Positions 7,472 to 14,672 of a DNA stretch of 23,673 nucleotides are shown here, in pieces. The notes under the pieces are model-generated. The model was given only the letters and a program-made list of their open reading frames with translations. It did no database searches and was not told the DNA's origin. Both the position numbers and the translations under genes were made by a program. Source of the stretch: an uncultured Collinsella sp. (GTDB lineage: Bacteria > Actinomycetota > Coriobacteriia > Coriobacteriales > Coriobacteriaceae); contig UQKV01000031.1 in the NCBI GenBank assembly GCA_900541665.1, forward strand, positions 1-23,673, read 5' to 3'. Position 1 is the first letter of the stretch. Every line of letters begins with the position of its first letter.

Positions 7472-7509
7472 CATTTCGAAACAATTCTATGCAAATTTGT
7501 TTCGAAATG
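7472..7509. repeat. Perfect 13-bp inverted repeat between the glycosyltransferase gene and argR
   Basis: CATTTCGAAACAA (7472-7484) and TTGTTTCGAAATG (7497-7509) are perfect inverted copies around a 12-nt AT-rich spacer. Each arm contains the self-complementary TTTCGAAA-like core. The repeat starts 6 nt past the glycosyltransferase stop codon and lies about 88 nt upstream of the argR start. It could be a terminator without a T-run or an operator for argR. The paired TTTCGAA cores suit a dimeric regulator. Confidence 0.6.
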
Positions 7510-7515
7510 AGCCGT

Positions 7516-8556
7516 TTAGGCGGTTTTTGCGCCCGTCCGGTTAAGAAAAGCTGCCAGATGCGTACACATCACGCAGCGCGCGGGCTTGGCGCTGGCGATC
7601 GGCCCAAACAACAGACCGAGTCCCCGATGGTTATCCTTGAGCGCGGCGACCATCTGACGGGTTCGAGGCGCCTCGAGCATATCACGCATGCGGGCGGAGC
7701 GCTCGATTGACGACACCCCATGCGGGCTCAGACACAAATTCTCGATGCAGGCGACCAGTCCGGCGAAGTAGAACTTTTGGCTTGCCAGCTTGAGCCGACC
7801 ACCGCTATCTGCTTCCGAGAGTGAGTCCGCAAGCTCGTCGAGCGCTCGAGTGTCATCGGATATCCTGGCATACATGGTGGGATCAAAGGCATCTGTAAGC
7901 TTAGGTGCCGCGGCGTGGAAACAAGCGTCGCCGCAGCCGGAGACGCACTGCGCCCGCGAGAGCGCGCACGCCATAAACCCAACTGTGCGAAACACCTTGT
8001 CGCACAAAAGGCATGCCTCAAACAGCGGACGGCTATACATCACGCCAGAGGTCTGAGCGACTAGGCCGCCCAAAATCAACTGGGGCAGCCCAGTCACCAT
8101 AGAAGACTCGTCTTCTATGGCAATAGAGGCAGCATCCAAGACGCGCGAATGACGCTCGCGATGCGCATCGTAGCGATCGAGCGACACCGAGGGGAGCACA
8201 ATGTCTGCCGCAGTATCGCACGCGATATCGACCATCTTGGAAAGGGCCTGCGGAGCAAACCACTCATCGGCGTTCATAGCGATGATTTGAGAGCCACGCG
8301 AGGCAGCAAAACCGGCACGAAGACAAGCACCGCGCTTCGCGTCCTCGACGTCAATCAAATCAATATGGATGTCCCTGTCGGCAGCAACTTGAAGCGAATG
8401 GCGCACACCGGGCGCAGCATCGCGGCAGACAACGACAATCTGCAAATCGTAGAGGTCTTGGTTCTGGATACTCTCGAGCGCACGCATCGCATAGCTGGGC
8501 GAACCTTCTACCACAAGGATCACCGAAAGTCGCGGATGCGAGCCACGTCGAACCAA
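7516..8556 (-). CDS. GT2-like glycosyltransferase, divergent
   Basis: A 346-residue protein whose N-terminal half looks like family 2 glycosyltransferase. The first strand is RLSVILVVEG (9-18), then SIQNQDLYDLQIVVVCRD (29-46) and GACLRAGFAASRGSQIIAMNADEWF (76-100). The last part sits where the nucleotide-sugar/metal motif DxD would be, but reads N-A-D-E. The C-terminal half (about 200-346) has several cysteines and no domain I recognise. No membrane segment or signal peptide is evident. It starts with TTG at 8556 after GAGAGGA, and a stop codon a few codons upstream rules out a longer product. The sugar donor and acceptor are unknown. It is upstream of argR and about 160 nt after truA, with no other surface-polysaccharide gene nearby. 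Confidence 0.7.
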   Translation of the reverse strand: MVRRGSHPRLSVILVVEGSPSYAMRALESIQNQDLYDLQIVVVCRDAAPGVRHSLQVAADRDIHIDLIDVEDAKRGACLRAGFAASRGSQIIAMNADEWFAPQALSKMVDIACDTAADIVLPSVSLDRYDAHRERHSRVLDAASIAIEDESSMVTGLPQLILGGLVAQTSGVMYSRPLFEACLLCDKVFRTVGFMACALSRAQCVSGCGDACFHAAAPKLTDAFDPTMYARISDDTRALDELADSLSEADSGGRLKLASQKFYFAGLVACIENLCLSPHGVSSIERSARMRDMLEAPRTRQMVAALKDNHRGLGLLFGPIASAKPARCVMCTHLAAFLNRTGAKTA

Positions 8557-8717
8557 GTTATCCGTCCTCTCGACAGCAATGAATCAAACCGTGGTTCATG
8601 GTACACCCCGGCAATAAAAGCAATGAGACACCGGTTGTATTGCACGCCAAGAACAGATGTTGCACACGCGCAGCCCACAGATGACAGGTGCCGACGCACG
8701 ACGCGTCGAGCCCTCCC

Positions 8718-9542
8718 CTAGTCGAGCACGACAAGCTCGGCGGGATCGTAATCCACGCCCATAAACGTAAGGCCGCAGGCAGGAGCCGTGGGGCCCGCAG
8801 CGGTACGGTCGCAAGCATCGATGACCTCGCGCATCCACTCGGGTTCACGGCGATGCATGCCAATCTCGACAAGCGTGCCAACGATCGTACGGACCATCGA
8901 ATGCAGAAACGCATTGCCCTCGATGGTAAACGTCAGGACGTCCTCGCCAAACGCAACCTCATGGCCAAACTCGGCGCGCATTACGCAGCGGTGCGTAGGT
9001 TTGCCCACGGCAGAGGCAACCTTGCAAAAGCTTTTAAAGTCCTGCTCGCCCAAAAGCGCAGGGCAGGCGGCCGCCATCGCATCGACGTCGAGGGGATAGC
9101 GATGCCACCACACAGCACCGCGTGACAGCACAGGCCGCGCATCACGATCGGCAATGCGATAGGTGTAAGTGCGAGAGCGCGCGTCAAAGCGCGCAGAAAA
9201 GCCCTTACGAGCCTTGTAGACCTCGTTGATGGCGATATCTTTGGGCAGCAGGGCATCCATGGCCCGCAGCCACCTACGGCGCGTACACGCGAGCTCAGCG
9301 TCCGTTACGGGCACGCTGATGTACTGAGCCACGGCATGAACGCCGGCATCGGTACGCCCCGCGCACGTCAAATCGATCGGGCGGCGAAGCAGCGTCTCGA
9401 TAGCTCGACGTAGCTCACCCGCAACCGTCGTCTGTCCCGGCTGCTCGGCAAATCCGCTATACGACGAGCCATCATAGGCCACGCGAAATACGAGCGTGGC
9501 GTCAAGCTCGGAAATCGAATTGAAATCAGACGGCGCAGTCAT
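8718..9542 (-). CDS. truA: tRNA pseudouridine(38-40) synthase
   Basis: Isomerises uridines 38-40 in the anticodon arm of many tRNAs. The 274-residue product has the catalytic aspartate in CAGRTDAGVHA (Asp near 65). It also has RFDARSRTYTYRI in the middle and FLHSMVRTIVGTLVEIG near the end, as in TruA. I place the start at the ATG at 9542. The frame extends five codons further to a TTG, but GGGAG precedes the ATG at good spacing. The gene is the usual last member of the rplQ end of the ribosomal cluster. Here a strong terminator separates it from rplQ, leaving only about 35 nt for a separate promoter, so it may depend on read-through. Confidence 0.96.
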   Translation of the reverse strand: MTAPSDFNSISELDATLVFRVAYDGSSYSGFAEQPGQTTVAGELRRAIETLLRRPIDLTCAGRTDAGVHAVAQYISVPVTDAELACTRRRWLRAMDALLPKDIAINEVYKARKGFSARFDARSRTYTYRIADRDARPVLSRGAVWWHRYPLDVDAMAAACPALLGEQDFKSFCKVASAVGKPTHRCVMRAEFGHEVAFGEDVLTFTIEGNAFLHSMVRTIVGTLVEIGMHRREPEWMREVIDACDRTAAGPTAPACGLTFMGVDYDPAELVVLD

Positions 9543-9577
9543 GGGCGCTCCCAACAAACAAGTAACGGTATCGCGAC

Positions 9578-9608
9578 AAAAAAAGAGGGGTACGCGAACG
9601 TACCCCTC
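9578..9608 (-). terminator. Terminator of the ribosomal-protein cluster after rplQ
   Basis: On the minus strand a perfect 10-bp stem GAGGGGTACG/CGTACCCCTC with a 4-nt loop runs directly into seven T. It lies 27-57 nt past the rplQ stop and ends the long operon before truA. Confidence 0.92.
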
Positions 9609-9634
9609 GAATATAGCCTATGCAGACGGAATGT

Positions 9635-10102
9635 CTACTCAGCGGTCTCCTCAGCAGGAGCCTCCTCAACAGCCTCGACCTTCTTGGGAGCAGCGGCCTT
9701 CTTGGGGGCCGGAGCAGCCTTCTTGGCCTTAGGCGTGCAAGGCTCGGTGACGAGCTCCATGATAACGATGGGAGCATTGTCGCCCTTACGGTTACCGAGC
9801 TTCATGATGCGGGTGTAACCGCCGTTGCGGTCCTGCCACATACCCTGGGCAGCCTTGTCGAAGATCTCGGCAACGAGCTGCTTATCGCCGAGCTTAGCGA
9901 TAGCCAGACGACGAGAGTGCAGGTCGCCCTTCTTGGCCCAGGTGATGATCGGATCGACGACCGAACGCAGCGCCTTAGCGCGGGTCTCGGTGGTCTTGAT
10001 GCGGTCGTTCTCGAAGAGGGCCTTAGCAAGGCTCTTCTTCATGGCCTTGGTGTGGCTCGCATCGGTGCCGAGCTTCAGGCCCTTCTTAACGTTGTGACGC
10101 AT
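9635..10102 (-). CDS. rplQ: 50S ribosomal protein L17
   Basis: Large-subunit protein near the exit tunnel. The 155-residue product starts MRHNVKKGLKLGTDASHTKAM, the family's diagnostic beginning, with RLAIAKLGDKQLVAEIF and GGYTRIMKLGNRKGDNAPIVIMELV following. The conserved core ends near residue 120. A tail of about 35 residues rich in Ala, Lys, Pro and Glu follows, a common extension in Actinobacteria. It starts 30 nt after rpoA, behind a GAGGAG ribosome site, and is the last gene of the operon. Confidence 0.98.
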   Translation of the reverse strand: MRHNVKKGLKLGTDASHTKAMKKSLAKALFENDRIKTTETRAKALRSVVDPIITWAKKGDLHSRRLAIAKLGDKQLVAEIFDKAAQGMWQDRNGGYTRIMKLGNRKGDNAPIVIMELVTEPCTPKAKKAAPAPKKAAAPKKVEAVEEAPAEETAE

Positions 10103-10132
10103 GGTCTAGTTTCTCCTCAAATATGCGAAGCA

Positions 10133-11074
10133 TTAAGCCTTCAGGCTCAGGCCCATGGACTCAAGCTTGTCCTTCACTTCCTCGATCGACTTAACACCGA
10201 AGTTACGGATGTTGAGCAGATCGTTCTCCGAGAACTCAACGAGCTGACGGACCGAGTGAATGCTGGCGCGCTTAAGGCAGTTGTAGGAACGGACGGAAAG
10301 GTCCAGATCCTCGATCTGCTTGTCCAGCTCGGCGTTGTCGTTGGTGACCTCGGGAGCGAAGATCGAAGCCTCCTCCTCGACCTCGGGGGTCTCGGCAAGG
10401 TTCATAAAGGCGGCCATATGCTGGTTGATGATATTGGCAGCCTGGACCACGGCGTCGCGCGGGGCGATGGAGCCGTTGGTCTCGATCTCGAGGACAAGGC
10501 GGTCGTAGTCGGTGTGCTGACCGACACGGCAAGCCTCAACGAGCTTGGCGCAACGGGAAACCGGCGAGTACAGCGAGTCGACGTGGATCACACCGATGGG
10601 ATCGTTGTCGCGCTTGTTGGCCTCGCCAGAAACATAGCCGCGGCCATAGCCGATGCGCATGCTCATGGTGAGATGGCCACCCTCGGTGAGCGTAGCGATG
10701 TGCTGCTCGGGGTTAACCAGCTCAAACTCGGACGGAATAAAGAAGTCCGCACCGGTGACCTCGCAGGGGCCGTCAACCGAGATGGTGGCGGTCGCCTCGT
10801 CGGTCGTGCCGAGAGCCCTGAAGACAAGACCCTTGACATTCAGGACGATGTCGGTGACATCCTCGACCATGTTAGGGATGGTCATGAACTCGTGCTGCGC
10901 ACCATCGATCTGAATAGCCTCGACGGCGGCACCCTCGAGCGAGGACAGAAGAACGCGACGAAGGGAGTTACCCAGCGTATCGCCGTAACCACGCTCGAGC
11001 GGCTCGACGGAGACACGAGCAGACGTCTCGTTGATCTCTTCGACCTGAACCTGAGGCCTAATGAATTCTGACAT
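10133..11074 (-). CDS. rpoA: RNA polymerase alpha subunit
   Basis: The alpha subunit scaffolds RNA polymerase assembly and contacts UP elements and activators. The 313-residue product has the assembly domain with GNSLRRVLLSSLEGAAV (35-51). After an acidic linker comes the C-terminal domain with LDLSVRSYNCLKRASIHSVRQL and NIRNFGVKSIEEVKDKL, the helix-hairpin-helix DNA-contact region. The length is typical. GGAGG lies six nt before the ATG. It sits in the canonical place between rpsD and rplQ. Confidence 0.99.
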   Translation of the reverse strand: MSEFIRPQVQVEEINETSARVSVEPLERGYGDTLGNSLRRVLLSSLEGAAVEAIQIDGAQHEFMTIPNMVEDVTDIVLNVKGLVFRALGTTDEATATISVDGPCEVTGADFFIPSEFELVNPEQHIATLTEGGHLTMSMRIGYGRGYVSGEANKRDNDPIGVIHVDSLYSPVSRCAKLVEACRVGQHTDYDRLVLEIETNGSIAPRDAVVQAANIINQHMAAFMNLAETPEVEEEASIFAPEVTNDNAELDKQIEDLDLSVRSYNCLKRASIHSVRQLVEFSENDLLNIRNFGVKSIEEVKDKLESMGLSLKA

Positions 11075-11106
11075 GTATTACCTCCAGCCTCAGCAGCCCG
11101 GATGGA

Positions 11107-11703
11107 CTACTTAGAGTAGAGCTCGACGATGAGCTGCTCGTTGATATCACCGCTGATCTGCTCACGCGTCGGCAGAGCGAGCACGTTACCAGACAGCTTC
11201 TCGATATCGACCTCGAGCCAGCCAGGGACCTCAAAGCGCTCGGAGGAAATCAGGGCCTCCTTGATGGGGAGGAGGTCACGGAACTTCTCGCCGACAGCGA
11301 CGACGTCGCCGGCCTTGACGCGGTAGGACGGGATGTCCACGCGCTTGCCGTTCACGGTGAAGTGACCGTGACGGACGGACTGACGAGCCTCTTTGCGGGT
11401 GCGGGCGAAGCCAAGACGGAAGACGACGTTGTCGAGGCGAGACTCAAGGATGATCATGAGGTTCTCACCGGTGACGCCGTTCATCTTGCGGGCCTTGTTG
11501 AAGTAGCCGTGGAACTGCTTCTCCAGAACGCCATAGATGAACTTGACCTTCTGCTTCTCGCGCAGCTGCATGCCGTACTCAGATTCCTTGCGACGGCGCT
11601 TGGGCTGACGGATAGATTCCTTCTTGCTGCTGTAACCGAGCTCAGCGGGATCGATCCCGAGCTGACGGCAGCGCTTAAGAACAGGAGTCCTGTCGATTGC
11701 CAT
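11107..11703 (-). CDS. rpsD: 30S ribosomal protein S4
   Basis: Primary 16S-binding protein that nucleates the 30S body. The 198-residue product has the S4 RNA-binding domain at about 88-150 (RLDNVVFRLGFARTRKEARQSV...HFTVNGKRVDIP). It lacks the zinc-binding cysteine set of some S4 paralogs, as only one cysteine lies near the N terminus, so it is the zinc-free form. The start is ATG after GAAAGGA. Its position between rpsK and rpoA is canonical. S4 often autoregulates this operon, but I see no recognisable S4 leader directly upstream, since the gap to rpsK is only 19 nt. Confidence 0.98.
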   Translation of the reverse strand: MAIDRTPVLKRCRQLGIDPAELGYSSKKESIRQPKRRRKESEYGMQLREKQKVKFIYGVLEKQFHGYFNKARKMNGVTGENLMIILESRLDNVVFRLGFARTRKEARQSVRHGHFTVNGKRVDIPSYRVKAGDVVAVGEKFRDLLPIKEALISSERFEVPGWLEVDIEKLSGNVLALPTREQISGDINEQLIVELYSK

Positions 11704-11722
11704 ATTGATACGATCCTTTCAG

Positions 11723-12127
11723 TTACACGCGGCGACGCTTCTTGGGGCGGCAGCCGTTGTGCGGAATGGGGGTCTTGTCCTGGATGCTCGAGACCTCGAG
11801 GCCAGCAGCCTGGAGGGAGCGGATGGCGGTCTCACGACCGGAGCCGGGGCCCTTGACGAAGACGGAAACCTTCTTCATACCGTGCTCCATGGCCTGCTTG
11901 GCAGCAGCCTCGGCAGCCATCTGGGCAGCGAACGGCGTGGACTTACGGGAGCCCTTGAAGCCCACCTGGCCAGCCGACTTCCAGGAAATGACGTTGCCCT
12001 GGGGATCGGTGATCGAAACGATCGTGTTGTTGAACGTAGAACGAATGTGAGCCTGGCCCACGGAAATGTTCTTACGGTCCGCGCGCTTCAGACGGGCAGC
12101 GCGAACGTTCTTCTTAGCAGTAGCCAT
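11723..12127 (-). CDS. rpsK: 30S ribosomal protein S11
   Basis: Platform protein of the 30S subunit that contacts the Shine-Dalgarno helix region. The 134-residue product contains GQAHIRSTFNNTIVSITDPQGNV, STPFAAQMAAEAAAKQAMEHG and the characteristic basic end IPHNGCRPKKRRRV. The ATG follows AAGGAG. The gap to rpsM is 14 nt and to rpsD 19 nt, consistent with one transcript. Confidence 0.99.
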   Translation of the reverse strand: MATAKKNVRAARLKRADRKNISVGQAHIRSTFNNTIVSITDPQGNVISWKSAGQVGFKGSRKSTPFAAQMAAEAAAKQAMEHGMKKVSVFVKGPGSGRETAIRSLQAAGLEVSSIQDKTPIPHNGCRPKKRRRV

Positions 12128-12141
12128 CTATCTAGCGCTCC

Positions 12142-12516
12142 TTATTTCTTCTTCTTAGCACCGATCTGACGCTTCGGGCCCTTGCGGGTACGAGCGTTAG
12201 TGTGGGTGCGCTGGCCGCGGACCGGGAGGCCCTTGCGGTGACGAAGGCCGCGGTTGCAGCCGATGTCCATAAGGCGCTTAACGTTCTGGTTGCGCTCACG
12301 GCGGAGGTCGCCCTCAACCATGATCTGGTTCTTATCGATATAATCGCGGATGGCGTTAACCTCATCCTCGGTGAGGTCCTTAACGCGCGTATCCACGTTA
12401 ACGTTGCACTCGACGCAAATCTTCGTCGCAGTGGTGCGGCCGATGCCGTAAATGTAGGTCAGACCGATCTCAACGCGCTTCTCACGCGGGAGGTCGACAC
12501 CATTAATACGGGCCAA
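12142..12516 (-). CDS. rpsM: 30S ribosomal protein S13
   Basis: Head protein of the 30S subunit that contacts P-site tRNA and forms intersubunit bridges. The 124-residue product begins MARINGVDLPREKRVEIGLTYIYGIG. It ends with the basic GLRHRKGLPVRGQRTHTNARTRKGPKRQ tail typical of S13. The start codon is TTG at 12516, behind GAGGAG at good spacing, and no in-frame ATG gives the complete N terminus. rpmJ ends 14 nt upstream. Confidence 0.98.
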   Translation of the reverse strand: MARINGVDLPREKRVEIGLTYIYGIGRTTATKICVECNVNVDTRVKDLTEDEVNAIRDYIDKNQIMVEGDLRRERNQNVKRLMDIGCNRGLRHRKGLPVRGQRTHTNARTRKGPKRQIGAKKKK

Positions 12517-12530
12517 CGTAGTCTCCTCTC

Positions 12531-12644
12531 TTAACCCTGACGCTGCTTATGACGGGGGTTCTCGCAAATGACGAGGACCTTGCCATGGCGCCTAATGATT
12601 TTGCACTTATCGCACATCTTCTTGACCGAAGGACGTACCTTCAT
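12531..12644 (-). CDS. rpmJ: 50S ribosomal protein L36
   Basis: A 37-residue zinc-ribbon protein, too short for most gene-length cutoffs. The translation MKVRPSVKKMCDKCKII...VICENPRHKQRQG carries the zinc ligands Cys11, Cys14, Cys27 and His32, so it is the zinc-containing form. AAAGGAAG lies before the ATG. It sits between infA and rpsM as in most bacteria, and is preceded by a 147-bp gap with two hairpins. Confidence 0.97.
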   Translation of the reverse strand: MKVRPSVKKMCDKCKIIRRHGKVLVICENPRHKQRQG

Positions 12645-12693
12645 CGTTCTTCCTTTCGGTAGCGCTCAAACTACTTCCCTACTATCTACTCGC

Positions 12694-12770
12694 CCAGCCG
12701 CAGGCGTTTAAAACTATGGCTGGTCTTCACACACAATCCGACCGTAGGTTGAGCTAAGCCTGCAGTCGGA
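12694..12770 (-). promoter_or_regulatory. Two stem-loops between infA and rpmJ
   Basis: The first has a 6-bp stem CCAGCC/GGCTGG (12694-12699 with 12718-12723). The second has TCCGAC/GTCGGA (12737-12742 with 12765-12770), extended inside by AGGTT/AAGCCT pairing. They lie in an unusually long 147-bp gap where these genes are often nearly adjacent. There is no T-run after either, so processing, attenuation or a ribosomal-protein leader is more likely than simple termination. Confidence 0.45.
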
Positions 12771-12791
12771 AAAGAGCGTGTATGCGTGTCG

Positions 12792-13016
12792 CTATTTATA
12801 GCGATAGGTGATGCGACCGCGGGTCAGGTCGTACGGGGAAAGCTCCACGACAACCCTGTCACCGGGGAGAATGCGGATGTAATTCATTCGGATCTTGCCA
12901 GAAATGTTGCACAGAACCGAATGACCGTTCTCGAGCTCGACCTTAAACATGGCGTTGGGCAGCGGCTCCTTTACCGTACCCTCGAGCTCAATTGCGTCTT
13001 CCTTCTTCACAAGCAA
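12792..13016 (-). CDS. infA: Translation initiation factor IF-1
   Basis: Small OB-fold factor that binds the 30S A site during initiation. The product contains KKEDAIELEGTVKEPLPNAMFKVELENGH and GKIRMNYIRILPGDRVVVELSPYDLTRGRITYRYK, the family's near-invariant sequence. The start is uncertain. TTG at 13016 gives 74 residues and has AGAAAG 8 nt upstream, while GTG at 13010 gives the more usual MKKEDAIE start of 72 residues. The nearby ATG at 13020 is out of frame. A good promoter lies just upstream (13050-13078), so infA may start a second transcript inside the cluster. Confidence 0.97.
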   Translation of the reverse strand: MLVKKEDAIELEGTVKEPLPNAMFKVELENGHSVLCNISGKIRMNYIRILPGDRVVVELSPYDLTRGRITYRYK

Positions 13017-13049
13017 TCATCTTTCTCTAGAAAACGACAGCGATTGAGT

Positions 13050-13078
13050 ATTCTACAACACGTATGCACGCATCGTAA
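13050..13078 (-). promoter_or_regulatory. Predicted sigma-A promoter of infA
   Basis: On the minus strand TTACGA (13073-13078) and TAGAAT (13050-13055) are separated by 17 bp in an AT-rich stretch. Transcription would begin near 13043, about 27 nt before the infA start. The palindrome between map and this promoter suggests that map ends one transcript and infA begins another. Confidence 0.5.
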
Positions 13079-13143
13079 TAACTTCGTAATGGCTCCACAA
13101 CTAAGTGGAACTTGTTACATTTGAAATGTAAAACAAAGCCGTT

Positions 13144-13231
13144 CCCTGATGCCCAAGATCGCCTTGAAATGAGAAGGCATAGACCTTGGGGTCATGCCTT
13201 CGAAATTGAAAGGCGAGGTTGGGCATCAGGG
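13144..13231. repeat. 88-bp imperfect palindrome after map
   Basis: Two 42-nt arms (13144-13185 and 13190-13231) around a TTGG loop are complementary over most of their length. The outer CCCTGATGCCCAA/TTGGGCATCAGGG is perfect, as are the central CGCCTT, AAGGCAT and GACC blocks. It starts 11 nt past the map stop codon and ends upstream of the infA promoter. The architecture resembles that of the 99-bp palindrome after tyrS, though the sequences differ. It probably folds into a transcript-ending or stabilising stem. Confidence 0.75.
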
Positions 13232-13242
13232 GGCGGCGACTT

Positions 13243-14031
13243 TTACATTTCTCCGCCTTGGAGCGAACACCAAGCACCTTGGGCATCCGTGGTGAGAATC
13301 ACGGGACCGTCATTGGTAATGGCGACGGTGTTCTCATAATGCGCGGCGGGCAGGTGGTCGTTGGTCGTAACAATCCAACCGTCGGAGCCCGTGCTCACAT
13401 GGTTGGAACCCATCGTAACCATCGGCTCGATGGCAATGACCATGCCGGCCTGGAGGCGAACGCCCCTCCCCTTCTTTCCGTAGTTAGGAACATTGGGGTC
13501 CTCGTGCATCACGCGGCCAATGCCATGGCCCACATAATCACGAAGCACGCCGTAACCGTGAGACTCGGCGAGGGACTGAACGGCATAACCGACGTCCCCG
13601 ATATGGTTACCGGGAACAGCCTGCTCGATGGCAGCCTTAAGGCAATCACGCGTGACCTCGCACAAAGCCTTGGCTTCGGGCGTGGGGGTGCCGACGAAAA
13701 ACGTCCAAGCGTTATCGCCGACCCAACCGTCGACAACGGCTCCCGTATCGATGGAGATGATATCGCCATCGCGCAGGATCATGTCGGGGTTGGGAATACC
13801 GTGGACCACGGCATCGTTGATCGATGCGCAAATGGTCCCCGGGAACCCGCCGTAACCCTTAAAGGCCGGGGTGCCGCCATGCATGCGGATAATCTGCTCC
13901 GCGAGCTGATCGAGCTCAAAGGTGGAAACGCCGGGACGCACCATGGCTCCAACGTGGCGGAGCGCCATCTTAGATAGCGCTCCTGCCTTCTTCATCTGCT
14001 CGATTTGCGTTGCAGACTTAATCTTGATCAT
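13243..14031 (-). CDS. map: Methionine aminopeptidase, type I
   Basis: Removes the initiator methionine from new proteins. The 262-residue product has the five metal ligands at Asp95 (SIDTG), Asp106 (VGDNAW), His169 (GHGIGR), Glu202 (IEPM) and Glu233 (HYENT). His77 and His176 also match the active site. There is no N-terminal zinc-finger extension. The ATG overlaps the adk stop by 4 nt (ATGA-type, 14028-14031), so the two genes are translationally coupled. It sits in the usual place between adk and infA. Confidence 0.98.
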   Translation of the reverse strand: MIKIKSATQIEQMKKAGALSKMALRHVGAMVRPGVSTFELDQLAEQIIRMHGGTPAFKGYGGFPGTICASINDAVVHGIPNPDMILRDGDIISIDTGAVVDGWVGDNAWTFFVGTPTPEAKALCEVTRDCLKAAIEQAVPGNHIGDVGYAVQSLAESHGYGVLRDYVGHGIGRVMHEDPNVPNYGKKGRGVRLQAGMVIAIEPMVTMGSNHVSTGSDGWIVTTNDHLPAAHYENTVAITNDGPVILTTDAQGAWCSLQGGEM

Positions 14032-14654
14032 AGACCGAGAGCCTCTTTGACATCCCCGTACACGGTCTCGCGAGCCTGGTCACCGTTGACCGACTTGAGC
14101 AGACCTTGGCCACGATAGTAGTCGACGAGCGGGCTCGTGGACTTCTCGTAGACGTCGAGACGGTTCTTGATGGTCTCGGGCTTGTCGTCGTCGCGCTGAT
14201 ACATCTCGCCGGCGCACTTGGGGCAAGTGGCATCGGCAGCGGTGCCGGTGTAACCGCAGGCGCGGCAGGTGCGACGCGAAGACAGACGATCGATAATGAC
14301 CTCGGGGGCCACATCGACCAGAAGGGCACAGTCGATCTCGCGACCCATGGCGGAAAGCTCGGAATCGAGCGTCACAGCCTGGGCGGTGTTGCGCGGGAAG
14401 CCGTCGAGGATGAAGCCCTGTTGGGCGTCATCGGCGGCAAGGCGCTCCTTGACAAGGTCGATCACGAGCTGGTCGGGAACGAGCTCGCCAGCGTCCATGT
14501 ACTTCTTAGCCTGAATACCAAGCTCGGTGCCACCCTTGACGGCAGCACGCAGCAGGTCGCCCGTGGAAATGTGGGCGACGCCAAACTCGGCGACGAGCTC
14601 CTGTGCGACGGTGCCCTTACCGGCACCCGGAGCTCCGAGCAATACGAGGTTCAT
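14028..14654 (-). CDS. adk: Adenylate kinase, zinc-containing LID
   Basis: Interconverts ATP plus AMP with two ADP. The 208-residue product has the P-loop GAPGAGKGT (7-15), the AMP-site STGDLLR and the DGFPRN motif. The LID domain carries four cysteines, near 130, 133, 144 and 147 (CRAC...CPKC), the structural-zinc form usual in Gram-positives. I place the start at 14654 because GGAGG lies 7 nt before that ATG. The TTG two codons upstream is too close to the ribosome site. It is 18 nt after secY and overlaps map. Confidence 0.98.
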   Translation of the reverse strand: MNLVLLGAPGAGKGTVAQELVAEFGVAHISTGDLLRAAVKGGTELGIQAKKYMDAGELVPDQLVIDLVKERLAADDAQQGFILDGFPRNTAQAVTLDSELSAMGREIDCALLVDVAPEVIIDRLSSRRTCRACGYTGTAADATCPKCAGEMYQRDDDKPETIKNRLDVYEKSTSPLVDYYRGQGLLKSVNGDQARETVYGDVKEALGL

Positions 14655-14672
14655 GAGCAATCCTCCTCTAGC

